Positions 25,916 through 36,710 of a DNA stretch of 64,000 bases are shown one piece after another. The translations under genes were made by a program, and so were the position numbers. Position 1 is the first letter of the stretch. Every line of letters starts with the position of its first letter. The stretch is from Corallococcus coralloides DSM 2259 (GTDB lineage Bacteria > Myxococcota > Myxococcia > Myxococcales > Myxococcaceae): NCBI RefSeq assembly GCF_000255295.1, contig NC_017030.1, forward strand, positions 1,984,001 to 2,048,000, given 5' to 3'. A model generated the notes under the pieces. It saw only the letters and a list, made by a program, of their open reading frames with translations, was not told the origin of the DNA and searched no databases.

Positions 25916-27748
25916 TCAACGAGCTGCCGGCGAGCTGCTCAGGTGCTCTCGCAGACGTGAGGCGTAGCGGGCCGCGGCGGATCTCAGACGGGCGGCTTCG
26001 TCGGGATTCGTCCTCTCCAATGTGGTCCCGGCCAGGGTGTGGTGGCCGCATTGGAAGGCGAGGTAGCAGGGCCGGTAGAAGCGCAGCAGCCAGGGGGAGA
26101 CGCGGTGGCCGCTGGCGTGCTCGACGTGCGTGGCGAGCGCGGGTTCGCTCAGGTCCAGTTCCACGGCGGCGCCCACGATGTCCCAGGCCACATCCTGACA
26201 GCCCACCAGATCGAGCCCGGCGTGGTGGTCCACTGCGTCCGTCTTGAGCAACCGGCCTCCGGGGAGGACAAGCCATTCCCATGCGTGAAGCTTGTGGTCT
26301 GTTTCCACGGGCCGCGTGGTTTGTGCGAGCGCGTCCAGGTGGGGCATCCATCCGTCGAGGACCCGCGCGAGTCCTTCGTCCAGGACCCGGGCGGTGTTGT
26401 ACCGGGCCATCTCCAGCAACTGGTGCAGGGAGGCGCCGCGTCCGGGCTCCGGCGCGGGGAAGGCCCGTGCGCGGAAGCCGAGGTAGCGGCCCACGTGCTC
26501 CAGGAGCATGGCGCGGTCCAGCGCGCGTGCGAGCGGCAGGGGGCATGCTCGCGGTGCGGCGGGGTCCAGGTCGTCCGCGTGCGAGCGCGCGAGCCAGGGT
26601 TGGACGAGGAAGCCGTGCCGCAGTCCCGTGACCGGAGGGGTGAAGCCGGCGCTCGCGAGTTGGCGTGCTCGGTGGACCCGATGGTTCGCTGGGACTCCGA
26701 GGCCCGCGAAGCGAAGCAGGAAGGTTCCGCGCTCCGTGGTCAGCAGGTACTTGCGGCGCTCCTGCTGGACGTGGACCGCGGGCCAGTCTCGCGGATCCGG
26801 AAAGAGGTGCTGGCGCCAGGCGCCCGCGCTGATGTCCTCCAGCGGAGCGATGGCGGGTCCGGTGAGGTCTTCCACCCAGGCCATGAGTCGCGTGGCGCAG
26901 GTGTCGAAATCCGGGGGGTGACGGTGGGCGTGTGCCCAGCGTGCACGGTGATGCTCGCTGGCCATGGGGCCCGGAGCGCCCGCGTGGCTGGGGAAGAAGT
27001 GGAGCCGCTCGCGGCGCATGCCCCGGGCCTCCAGGAAGTCCGCCACCGCGCCGAAGGTGCTGCCCGACAGCCCAGGACCTTCATCCACGATGGACACCGC
27101 GTCCGAGTGGGCCGCGGTGTCCAACTCGCGTGTGAGCTGGAGGCCGGGACGCAACTGGCGTTCGAAAGGAGGACCCACGGGGCGGACCGTGACGGGCGGC
27201 GAGGATGCGCCGAGGCCCGCGGCGACGACGCACGCGAGCCCGGTACCGATGCTGCGCACGCCCACCACCCGCGTCGAACCCGCGAGCCGCGAGGCCCGCG
27301 CGGCCTCCAGATACAGCTCCGGGTACAGCGCGAAGTGCGCGTAGCCCTCGGGCTCCTTCAGGGTCACCCGCGCGGGCAGGGCGCTTCGCTCCAGTGACTG
27401 GAGTCTTGCTGACAGAGTGCTCCACCCCGACGATTCACGCAGCGCGTGGCGCGAGGCCGTGCCCGGTGCGGTGACGCCATCCCACGATTCACGCAGGCGC
27501 TTCGCGAGCGCCAGGGGCAAGGCGAGCCTGACCTCACGCTGGGGGCCTGCTCCGTCCTCGCCCGTGGCCTCCATGTCCGCGTCGAGCAGGCCCTGGGCGA
27601 GCACGCTGGCTTCGATGAACAGCGTTACCAGCTCCGCGTGCCGCTCCAGTCCTGGAGGGAGCGTGTCCAGTCTTCGCAGCCGGGACTTCAGCGGGCCGAG
27701 GACCTCCCTGGGGTCGAGCACTCGCGGATGGTCCCCATGAACGAGCAT
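25916..27748 (-). CDS. phosphoribosyltransferase-like / kinase-like fusion protein
   Basis: The 610-residue cytoplasmic protein is of no family I can name. Residues about 125-260 resemble a type I phosphoribosyltransferase: VVGVRSIGTGLACVVAAGL, then VSIVDEGPGLSGSTFGAVADFL (218-238), where a PRPP loop normally reads like VVDDGxxTG. From about 330 to 560 the sequence recalls an aminoglycoside-phosphotransferase-like kinase (RKYLLTTERGTFLLRFAG, ETDHKLHAWEWLV, LLKTDAVDHH, CQDVAWDIVGAAVEL) with altered catalytic residues. Its ATG is only 6 bp after the phosphatase gene, so the pair forms an operon. Both activities are inferred from motif shape. Confidence 0.6.
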   Translation of the reverse strand: MLVHGDHPRVLDPREVLGPLKSRLRRLDTLPPGLERHAELVTLFIEASVLAQGLLDADMEATGEDGAGPQREVRLALPLALAKRLRESWDGVTAPGTASRHALRESSGWSTLSARLQSLERSALPARVTLKEPEGYAHFALYPELYLEAARASRLAGSTRVVGVRSIGTGLACVVAAGLGASSPPVTVRPVGPPFERQLRPGLQLTRELDTAAHSDAVSIVDEGPGLSGSTFGAVADFLEARGMRRERLHFFPSHAGAPGPMASEHHRARWAHAHRHPPDFDTCATRLMAWVEDLTGPAIAPLEDISAGAWRQHLFPDPRDWPAVHVQQERRKYLLTTERGTFLLRFAGLGVPANHRVHRARQLASAGFTPPVTGLRHGFLVQPWLARSHADDLDPAAPRACPLPLARALDRAMLLEHVGRYLGFRARAFPAPEPGRGASLHQLLEMARYNTARVLDEGLARVLDGWMPHLDALAQTTRPVETDHKLHAWEWLVLPGGRLLKTDAVDHHAGLDLVGCQDVAWDIVGAAVELDLSEPALATHVEHASGHRVSPWLLRFYRPCYLAFQCGHHTLAGTTLERTNPDEAARLRSAAARYASRLREHLSSSPAAR

Positions 27749-27754
27749 GCCCTC

Positions 27755-28312
27755 TCAGCTTCCGCCCGTCGTTTCCATGCAAGCACGCAGATGCCGGTAC
27801 GCGATGGTGCCCAGGGCTTCGAGCGTGGGCTCCGTCCACATGACGGACCGCTCCGCGCGCACGTCCCGCGTGTACGCGATGAAGGCCTTCAGCTGCTCCG
27901 GACTGGGAGAGACGCAGGGGCGCCGCGTCTTCGCCAGCTCCAGCGCTTCGAGCGGCGCCAGTCCCTGATCCACCAGCACGCACAACGCCAGCAGCGCGCT
28001 CCGCCCGATGCCGTGCTCACAGTGGATGAGGACCTTCTGCTCCTTCGTCAGCCGTTCGCGCACCCACGCGACGCCGTCGTGGATCATCCGCAAATGAATG
28101 GCGCGCATGTCCACCGTGGGCAGGTGCAGGAAGGTGATGCCGTGCTCCCGGAGCACGTGCTCGTCGTCCTGGCACTCCACCCGGACATCCACCACATGAC
28201 GCACGCCCAGCTTCTGGGCCAGATGCGCGGCGGCATCCATGGGATAGCTTCCGCCCACCGCCAACAGCGGCGTCACCCAATCGAGATTGAGCTCCCGCTC
28301 CTTCACGCGCAT
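27755..28312 (-). CDS. dual-specificity/tyrosine protein phosphatase
   Basis: The 185-residue protein has the phosphatase signature HCEHGIGRSA with nucleophile Cys98 and the P-loop Arg. It is preceded by a candidate general-acid loop (LHLPTVDM) and VKERELNLDWVTPLLAVGGSYP at the N-terminus, as in DSP-type enzymes. The C-terminus continues LVDQGLAPLEALELAKTRRP. GGGAG lies five nt before the ATG at 28312. It is the first gene of the pair with the 610-residue protein and is divergent from the GH5 lipoprotein gene. Its substrate is unknown. Confidence 0.88.
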   Translation of the reverse strand: MRVKERELNLDWVTPLLAVGGSYPMDAAAHLAQKLGVRHVVDVRVECQDDEHVLREHGITFLHLPTVDMRAIHLRMIHDGVAWVRERLTKEQKVLIHCEHGIGRSALLALCVLVDQGLAPLEALELAKTRRPCVSPSPEQLKAFIAYTRDVRAERSVMWTEPTLEALGTIAYRHLRACMETTGGS

Positions 28313-28442
28313 GCGTGCTCCCTTCCGCTCCAGCACCCTGGGGCAATGGAGGGAAGATGGGGCCCGCGGTGATGGACGGCCGGGCGGCCTCGAAGAGCTC
28401 CGGGCGCTCGGCCCGCTGAGTGGCGGTGGTGGGGGAAGGGAC

Positions 28443-30125
28443 ATGACGCCTTTCACGAAGGGCTGGCCGGTAGCGCTGTGGGTCGTGCTGCTCGTGGGCT
28501 GCGCGGCCCACCGTCCACCGCCCGCCGCCCCGGCTCCGCTCCAGGAGGTGGAGCGCTTCGCCCGGTTCGAGGTCGGCTTCACCGTCCCCGGCATCACGAG
28601 CGCCCCGGACGATGTCCCCGTGCACGCGCGCTTCGTGGCGCCCTCTGGCCGGGAGATGGACGTGGGCGGATTCCCCGTGGCGGGCGGCGGCTTCCGCGTG
28701 CGCTTCACGCCCCAGGAGGTGGGCGAATACCACTACCGCGTCCAGGCGGGAGCGAAGGAGGTCGCTTCGGGCCGGTTCCTGTCCCGGCCGTCGTCACGCC
28801 GGGGCTTCGTGCGCCGCAGCACGGTCTCCGCGCACCACCTGGCGTGGGACGACGGCACGCCCTTCCTTCCGCTGGGGGAGAACCGCTTCAACGTCTACGA
28901 CCCCACCTGGAATCAGGGCCAGCAGTCCGCCACGGAGTACATCGCGGGCATGGCGGCGCGCGGGATGAACACGCTGCGCGTCTTCATCTTCACCGACTGC
29001 GAGCGGGAGGAGCCGGAGCCCGGCCCCCAGCCCGGCTGCCTGGAGCCGCGCCCCGGCGTCTTCGACCCGGAGGTCGCCGCGCACTACGACGCCATCCTCG
29101 ACACCGCCGAGCGGCACGGCCTGCAGGTCATCCTCACCCTCTTCGCGGTGGGCTTCACGCCGGGCGAGACGTGGAAGAGTTGGGAGGACAACCCCTACAG
29201 CACCGCGCGCGGAGGCCCCGCCGCCATGCCCGATGACTTCTTCGACCGGCCACAGCTGGCCGAGCGGCGGCTGCGCTACGTGCTCGCGCGCTTCGGCGCG
29301 TCCCCCGCCCTGCTGGCCGTGGACCTGCTCAACGAGCCGGAGTGGGACGGCAACGTCGGCGAGGCGACGTGGATGCCCTGGGCGGTGAAGCTCGCGCAGA
29401 CGTGGCATGCGGAGGACCCGTACGGGCACCTGGTCACGGTGGGCTCGGTGGGGCTGCACTGGAATGTCGATGGCGATGAGCGCCCCTGGTACGCGAGCCG
29501 GCAGGACGACCTCCTGCAATGGCACCTGTACGGGAAGGAGTTCTACGAGGTGCATGCGCTCGCGGCGGAGCTGACGCGCAAGGTGGCGGAGACGTGGGGC
29601 TACGACAAGCCCATCCTCCTGGGCGAGTTCGGCTACGGCGGCGACGACCGCCGGACGTATGACCACACGCACGTGGGCATCTGGGTCACCACCTTCTGTG
29701 GTGCCGGAGTGCTCGCGCACAGCGCCCCGCCGTTCACCGAGGACTCCGACGTGCCGATGACGCCGGAGCGCGGCCGTCACTTCCGTGTGCTGGCGGACTA
29801 CCTCGCCCGCCTGCCTCCGGGGACGCCGCTGCTGCCACAAGAGGCGCCTCCGGCGTCACCCGCCGGCACGCGGGCCTGGTCCATGGGCCGCCCGGGCCTC
29901 CATGCGCTGTGGGTGATGGGCGCGAAGCAGGGCTATGGCGAGCCCGTGTCCGACGCCCGGGTGCGCGTGCGGCTTGCTCCCGGGGAGTACCGCATCACCT
30001 GGTGGAACGACGTGACGGGCGAGGTGCTGAGCCGCGAGCAGCGGCTCGTGTCGGACCCGGAAGTGTCGCTCACCGTGCCCCCGTTCGTGCGGCACGCGGC
30101 TGGCGTGGTGGAGGTCGTCCGCTGA
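28443..30125 (+). CDS. GH5-like glycosidase lipoprotein with DUF5060-type N-terminal domain
   Basis: The 560-residue lipoprotein (lipobox VLLVGC) has a beta-sandwich domain at about 40-130 (VHARFVAPSGREMDVGGFPV, GEYHYRVQAGAKEV) that resembles DUF5060. A TIM barrel follows: FLPLGENRFNVYDPTW, MNTLRVFIF, the acid/base Glu298 in LLNEPEWDG and the nucleophile Glu395 in ILLGEFGYGG. A C-terminal beta domain closes the protein. It probably cleaves beta-linked polysaccharide at the cell surface. GGGGAAGGGAC precedes the ATG at 28443. The final 16 codons form the first unit of an 82-bp tandem repeat extending past the stop. Confidence 0.88.
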   Translation: MTPFTKGWPVALWVVLLVGCAAHRPPPAAPAPLQEVERFARFEVGFTVPGITSAPDDVPVHARFVAPSGREMDVGGFPVAGGGFRVRFTPQEVGEYHYRVQAGAKEVASGRFLSRPSSRRGFVRRSTVSAHHLAWDDGTPFLPLGENRFNVYDPTWNQGQQSATEYIAGMAARGMNTLRVFIFTDCEREEPEPGPQPGCLEPRPGVFDPEVAAHYDAILDTAERHGLQVILTLFAVGFTPGETWKSWEDNPYSTARGGPAAMPDDFFDRPQLAERRLRYVLARFGASPALLAVDLLNEPEWDGNVGEATWMPWAVKLAQTWHAEDPYGHLVTVGSVGLHWNVDGDERPWYASRQDDLLQWHLYGKEFYEVHALAAELTRKVAETWGYDKPILLGEFGYGGDDRRTYDHTHVGIWVTTFCGAGVLAHSAPPFTEDSDVPMTPERGRHFRVLADYLARLPPGTPLLPQEAPPASPAGTRAWSMGRPGLHALWVMGAKQGYGEPVSDARVRVRLAPGEYRITWWNDVTGEVLSREQRLVSDPEVSLTVPPFVRHAAGVVEVVR

Positions 30126-30485
30126 GCCCGTGCGTGGCGACGCGGCCATGGCATTGCTGCCTCCGTTCGTAGGGCACACGGCCAGGGTGATGGAGGCAGT
30201 GCTCTGAGCCTGCGCGTTGCGACGTGACCTTGGCATCACTGCCTCCGTTCGCACGGCGAACAGCCAGGGTGATGGATGCAGTGCTCCGCGCCCGAGCATG
30301 GCGATGCGGCCATGGCATCACTGCCTCCGTTCGTACGTCACGGCCAGGGTGATGGCGGCAGTGCTCTGAGCATGCGCATGGCGATGTGGCCTTGGCATCG
30401 CTGCCTCCGTTCGTACGGCACACAGCCAGGATGATGGAATTGGTGCTCTGCGCCCGCGCGTGGCGACGAGTCCACAGCAGGGCAG
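30078..30485 (+). repeat. five tandem copies of an about 82-bp unit derived from the 3' end of the GH5 gene
   Basis: CC(T/C)CCGTTCG recurs at 30078, 30160, 30242, 30324 and 30404, giving periods of 82, 82, 82 and 80 bp. The first copy is the last 16 codons plus stop of the GH5 gene. Later copies still read PPFV-H-A-VME in the same sense but are not translated as part of it. This fills nearly all of the 431-bp gap 30126-30556; only the last 70 bp lead into the next gene. Confidence 0.85.
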
Positions 30486-30556
30486 CCCCATCGCGCCGGG
30501 TCCCACCCGCGCAGGGCGGTCCTAGCTTGAGGCGATTCACCGGGGGAGGGCGGCAC

Positions 30557-31534
30557 ATGGATGGCGCGGCGGTGGCGGGCTCGATGCGAGCGGCGGTCGT
30601 GGGTGGGCCTCGGGGCATCCGCGTGGAGCGCGTGGCCCGGCCTGAACCGGGCCCCGGCCAGGTGCGGGTGCGGCTGGAGGGCTGCGGCGTCTGCGGCTCC
30701 AACCTCCCCGTGTGGGAAGGGCGCGACTGGTTCCGCTACCCCCTGCCGCCCGGCGCTCCGGGCCACGAGGGCTGGGGCGTGGTGGACGCCCTGGGCCCGG
30801 ACGTCTCCGGCCTGAAACCCGGTGACCGCGTGGCCATGCTCTCGTCGGCCGCCTTCGCGGAGTACGACGTGGCGGACACGGCCTCCACGGTGGTGCTGCC
30901 GCCGTCGCTCGCGGGCAAGCCCTTTCCCGGCGAACCCCTGGGCTGCGCGATGAACATCTTCCGGCGCGCGGACATCCAGCCGGGCCAGACGGTCGCCATC
31001 ATCGGCATCGGCTTCCTGGGCGCGGTGGTGACGCGGCTCGCGGCCCACGCGGGCGCGCGCGTGCTGGCCATCGCCCGCAGGCCCTGGGCGCTGGAGCTGG
31101 CGCGCGGCCAGGGCGCCGCCGAGTGCATCCCCATGGATGACCACCACCGCATCATCGAGCGCGTGAAGTCCCTGACCGGGAACACCTTCTGCGACCGCGT
31201 CATCGAAGTCGTCGGCGAGCAGTGGCCGTTGGATCTCGCCTCGGAGCTCACGCGCGTGCGCGGCAGGCTGGTCATCGCGGGCTACCACCAGGACGGGCCA
31301 CGGCAGGTGAACCTGCAGCTGTGGAACTGGCGCGGGCTGGACGTCGTCAACGCCCACGAGCGCGACCCCCAGGTCTACGTCGAGGGCATGCGCATGGCCG
31401 TGGACGCCGTCGCCTCCGGCCGGTTGGATCCATTCCCCCTCTTCACCTCCTTCCCCATGGGGGAGCTGGACCGCGCCTTCGAGGCCATGCGCGCGCGCCC
31501 GGACGGCTTCCTCAAGGGGATCGTCACCCCATGA
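30557..31534 (+). CDS. zinc-type medium-chain dehydrogenase/reductase
   Basis: The 325-residue MDR protein starts at MDGAAVAGSMRAAV (ATG 30557, GGGGGAGGG upstream). The catalytic-zinc region GCGVCGSNLPVWEG and PGHEGWG, and the Rossmann loop VAIIGIGFLGAVV, are present. The four-Cys structural zinc loop of classical alcohol dehydrogenases is absent. It likely oxidises or reduces a sugar or polyol. It overlaps the next gene (ATGA) and starts the glycan cluster that runs to 42476. Confidence 0.87.
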   Translation: MDGAAVAGSMRAAVVGGPRGIRVERVARPEPGPGQVRVRLEGCGVCGSNLPVWEGRDWFRYPLPPGAPGHEGWGVVDALGPDVSGLKPGDRVAMLSSAAFAEYDVADTASTVVLPPSLAGKPFPGEPLGCAMNIFRRADIQPGQTVAIIGIGFLGAVVTRLAAHAGARVLAIARRPWALELARGQGAAECIPMDDHHRIIERVKSLTGNTFCDRVIEVVGEQWPLDLASELTRVRGRLVIAGYHQDGPRQVNLQLWNWRGLDVVNAHERDPQVYVEGMRMAVDAVASGRLDPFPLFTSFPMGELDRAFEAMRARPDGFLKGIVTP

Positions 31535-32529
31535 GTGCCACCCCGGCAGCGAAACCCCGCGTCGGCTTCCTGGGCGTGGGCTGGATTGGACGCAACCGCA
31601 TGGAGGCCGTCGTGCGCTCGGAGCAGGTCCAGGTGGTGGGCCTCTGCGACCCCTCCGCCGACGCGGCCCGGGAAGCCCAGGCGCTCGCCCCTGGCGCGAG
31701 GTGCGTCGGGTCGCTGGACGCGCTGCTCGACCTGGAGCTTGACGGGCTGGTCATCGCCACGCCCAGCGCGGTGCACGCGGAGCAGTCCCTGCGCGCGCTG
31801 GAGCGGGGCGTGTCCGTGTTCTGCCAGAAGCCCCTGGGCCGCACGGCCGCGGAGGTGCGCCGCGTGGTGGAGGCGGCCCGCGCGAAGGACCGGCTCCTGG
31901 GCGTGGACCTGAGCTACCGCTTCACCACCGGCATGCGGCAACTGCGCGAGCGCATCCAAGAGGGCTCGCTGGGCCACGTCTACGCGGTGAACCTCGTGTT
32001 CCACAACGCGTACGGCCCGGACAAGCCGTGGTTCTACGACCCGAAGCAGGCGGGCGGCGGCTGCGTGATGGACCTGGGCATCCACCTGGTGGACCTGGCG
32101 CTGTGGACGCTCGGCTTTCCGGCGGTGGAGGCGGTGTCCACCCGGCGCTTCGCTCAAGGCCGGCCGCTGGCCTCGCGCGAGGAGGGCGTGGAGGACTTCG
32201 CCGCCGCGCAGCTCCTCCTGGGCACGGGCACGGCCGTGCAGCTCGCCTGCTCCTGGAAGCTGCCCGCCGGGTGCGACGCGGTCATCGAGGCGGCCTTCTA
32301 CGGCACGAAGGGCGGCGCCGCGTTCCGCAACGTGGACGGCTCCTTCTACGACTTCACCGCGGACGTGTTCCAGGGCACGAAGCGTGAGCGGCTGAGCGCG
32401 CCGCCCGACGCCTGGGGCGGACGGGCCGCCGTGGCGTGGGCCACCCGGCTGGCGCAGGGTGAGCGCTTCGACGCGGAGGCGGAGCGGCTCGTGGACGTGG
32501 CCACCACGTTGGACCGGCTCTACGCCTGA
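31531..32529 (+). CDS. Gfo/Idh/MocA-family sugar oxidoreductase
   Basis: The 332-residue protein has an N-terminal Rossmann domain (VGFLGVGWIGRNRMEAV), the EKP-type motif as VFCQKPLGR (Gln replaces Glu), and the C-terminal catalytic GGGCVMDLGIHLVDLALWTLG. Such enzymes oxidise or reduce nucleotide sugars or free sugars with NAD(P). It is coupled to the MDR gene by a 4-bp overlap, suggesting two consecutive redox steps on one sugar. Confidence 0.9.
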   Translation: MSATPAAKPRVGFLGVGWIGRNRMEAVVRSEQVQVVGLCDPSADAAREAQALAPGARCVGSLDALLDLELDGLVIATPSAVHAEQSLRALERGVSVFCQKPLGRTAAEVRRVVEAARAKDRLLGVDLSYRFTTGMRQLRERIQEGSLGHVYAVNLVFHNAYGPDKPWFYDPKQAGGGCVMDLGIHLVDLALWTLGFPAVEAVSTRRFAQGRPLASREEGVEDFAAAQLLLGTGTAVQLACSWKLPAGCDAVIEAAFYGTKGGAAFRNVDGSFYDFTADVFQGTKRERLSAPPDAWGGRAAVAWATRLAQGERFDAEAERLVDVATTLDRLYA

Positions 32530-32574
32530 GCCGCACAGGGAAGGGGTGGGGCCAGCGGTGCGTTTCCCACGCTC

Positions 32575-34374
<1,800 letters not shown>

Positions 34375-34494
34375 GCGGGCGCGCATCCAGGCAAGCCATC
34401 AGGGAGGGGTGACCCGGACGGTGTGGTGTTTACCGTTCTCTCGGACAGGCCAGTGGCCGCGCGCGTGGACGCGGCCCTGGGGGCGGGAGGGCAC

Positions 34495-35616
34495 ATGGGC
34501 CGCAAACACATCCTCATCACCGGGGGAGCGGGCTTCATCGGCTCGCACCTGGCGGACGAGCTGCTTGCGCACGGTCACCGGGTGCGGGCGCTGGACGCCC
34601 TGGTGCCCCAGGTGCACGGCCCCGGATATGAGCGCCCGGACTACCTGTCGCCGGAGGTGGAGCTCCACGTGGGGGACGTGCGCGACGCGCAGGCGGTGCG
34701 CCGGGCGCTGGAGGGCGTGGACTGCGTCGTGCACCTGGCCTCCGCGGTGGGCGTGGGCCAGAGCATGTACGAGGTCGCCCACTACACGTCGGTGAACAAC
34801 CAGGGCACCGCCGTGCTGCTCCAGGCCCTCATTGAACGCCCGGTGGAGCGGCTGGTGGTGGCCTCCAGCATGAGCGTCTACGGCGAGGGGCTGTACCTCA
34901 CGCCGGACGGGCGCACGGCGCCGGGGCCGGAGCGGTCGCTGTCCCAATTGCAGGCGGGGGACTGGGAGCCGCGCGACGCGAACGGTGCGCGGCTGACGCC
35001 CGTGCCCACGCCCGAGGACAAGACGCCCACGCTGTCGTCCGTCTACGCGCTGTCGAAGTTCGACCAGGAGCGGCTGTGCCTGCTGGTGGGCCGCGCGTAC
35101 CGCATCCCCACCGTGGCCTTGCGCTTCTTCAACGTCTATGGCCCGCGCCAGGCGCTCTCCAACCCGTACACCGGCGTGCTGGCCATCTTCGCGTCGCGGC
35201 TGCTCAACGGGAACGCGCCGCTGCTCTTCGAGGACGGCCTGCAGCAGCGCGACTTCGTGAACGTGCACGACGTGGCGCAGGCCTGCCGGCTGGCGCTCCA
35301 GGTGGAGGGCGCCGCCGGGCAGGTGCTCAACGTGGGCAGCGGCCGCGCCGTCACCGTGCGCGAGGTGGCGCGCGCGGTCGGAGAGGTGATGGGCCTGTCC
35401 CGGATGCGGCCGGCGGTGACGGGGAAGTACCGCATGGGCGACATCCGCCACTGCTTCGCGGACATCACCCGCGCGCGCGAGGTGCTGGGGTACGCGCCCC
35501 GCGTCGGCTTCCAGGAGGGGCTCCTGGAGCTGTCGCGGTGGCTGGTGGGCCAGGCGGCCCAGGACCGGGCCGCGCAGGCTCGAGCGGAGCTGGACGCGAG
35601 GGGGCTCACCGTATGA
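34495..35616 (+). CDS. nucleotide-sugar epimerase/dehydratase (extended SDR)
   Basis: The 373-residue protein begins MGRKHILITGGAGFIGSHLADELL, with the NAD loop GGAGFIG. It carries the catalytic Tyr-x3-Lys in VYALSKFDQERL and FFNVYGPRQALSNPYTGV. It resembles UDP-glucose/UDP-glucuronate epimerases. An inserted segment around 145-175 (PERSLSQLQAGDWEPRD) is unusual for the shortest members. Its stop overlaps the start of the next epimerase gene. The UDP-glucuronate needed by such an enzyme could come from the UDP-glucose dehydrogenase at 41178. Confidence 0.9.
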   Translation: MGRKHILITGGAGFIGSHLADELLAHGHRVRALDALVPQVHGPGYERPDYLSPEVELHVGDVRDAQAVRRALEGVDCVVHLASAVGVGQSMYEVAHYTSVNNQGTAVLLQALIERPVERLVVASSMSVYGEGLYLTPDGRTAPGPERSLSQLQAGDWEPRDANGARLTPVPTPEDKTPTLSSVYALSKFDQERLCLLVGRAYRIPTVALRFFNVYGPRQALSNPYTGVLAIFASRLLNGNAPLLFEDGLQQRDFVNVHDVAQACRLALQVEGAAGQVLNVGSGRAVTVREVARAVGEVMGLSRMRPAVTGKYRMGDIRHCFADITRAREVLGYAPRVGFQEGLLELSRWLVGQAAQDRAAQARAELDARGLTV

Positions 35617-36710
35617 GGCCCGGACGGGGGGAAGGGACGGTCGTCATCTTCGGGGGCGCGGGCTTCATCGGCTCCAACGTGGCGGACCATTACCTCCAGG
35701 ACGGGCGGACGGTGCGCGTGTTCGACAACGTGTCGCGCCCCGGCGTGGAGAAGAACCTGCGCTGGCTGCGCGAGCGCCACGGCGAGCATCTGCGCATCGA
35801 CGTGGCGGACACGCGCGACCTGAGCGCGGTACGGCGGGCGCTGCACGGCGCGAGCGAGGTGTTCCACTTCGCCGCGCAGGTGGCGGTGACGCACAGCCTC
35901 CAGTCCCCGCTCCACGACTTCGACGTCAACGCGCGTGGCACGCTCCACATCCTGGAGGCGCTGCGGGAGATGGAGACTCCAGCGTCGCTGGTGTTCACCT
36001 CCACCAACAAGGTCTACGGAGGGTTGCCGGGGCTGGAGCTCGCGGTCTGTGGGCAGCGCTACGCGCCCACGGATCCGCGCACGCTGGCGCACGGCATCAG
36101 CGAGCAGTGCCCGCTCGACTTCGAGAGCCCCTACGGGTGCTCCAAGGGGGCGGCGGACCAGTACGTACTGGACTTCGCGCGCACCTTCGGCCTGCCGACG
36201 GTGGTGTTCCGGATGAGCTGTATCTACGGGCCCCGGCAGTTCGGCACGGAGGACCAGGGCTGGGTGGCGCACTTCCTCCTGCGGGCGCTGGAAGGCGAGC
36301 CGCTCACGCTCTACGGCGACGGCATGCAGGTGCGCGACATCCTCTTCGTGGAGGACCTGGTGCGCGCCTTCTGGCTGGCCCAGCAGGCCATGCCGCGCAT
36401 CCGGGGCCGGGCCTTCAATATCGGCGGGGGGCCGGGGCAGACGGTGAGCCTGCTGGAGCTGCTGGCGCTCATCCAGCGCCGCACGGGCCGGATGCCGCGC
36501 GTCGGCTTCGAGGACTGGCGCACGGGCGACCAGCGCTACTACGTCTCCGACACGCGCGCCTTCACGCGGGCCACCGGATGGGTGCCCCGGGTGGGCGTGG
36601 AGGAGGGGGTGGCGCGGCTGGGGGACTGGCTGGAGGAGCTGCGGGGCGGCCGGGTGCGGCAGGCGATGGGGCGGGGGGAGACGCTTGAAGCCGTCGACGT
36701 CCAGCCCTGA
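35613..36710 (+). CDS. nucleotide-sugar epimerase, CDP-paratose 2-epimerase-like
   Basis: The 365-residue extended SDR has the NAD loop VVIFGGAGFIGSNVADHYL and VFTSTNKVYGGLPGLE, where TNKVYG is typical of CDP-paratose/CDP-tyvelose epimerase relatives. The catalytic PYGCSKGAADQYV supplies Tyr and Lys, and RMSCIYGPRQFGTEDQGWVAHF follows. The product sugar cannot be fixed from sequence. ATGA overlap at 35613 couples it to the previous epimerase. Confidence 0.9.
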   Translation: MRPGRGEGTVVIFGGAGFIGSNVADHYLQDGRTVRVFDNVSRPGVEKNLRWLRERHGEHLRIDVADTRDLSAVRRALHGASEVFHFAAQVAVTHSLQSPLHDFDVNARGTLHILEALREMETPASLVFTSTNKVYGGLPGLELAVCGQRYAPTDPRTLAHGISEQCPLDFESPYGCSKGAADQYVLDFARTFGLPTVVFRMSCIYGPRQFGTEDQGWVAHFLLRALEGEPLTLYGDGMQVRDILFVEDLVRAFWLAQQAMPRIRGRAFNIGGGPGQTVSLLELLALIQRRTGRMPRVGFEDWRTGDQRYYVSDTRAFTRATGWVPRVGVEEGVARLGDWLEELRGGRVRQAMGRGETLEAVDVQP

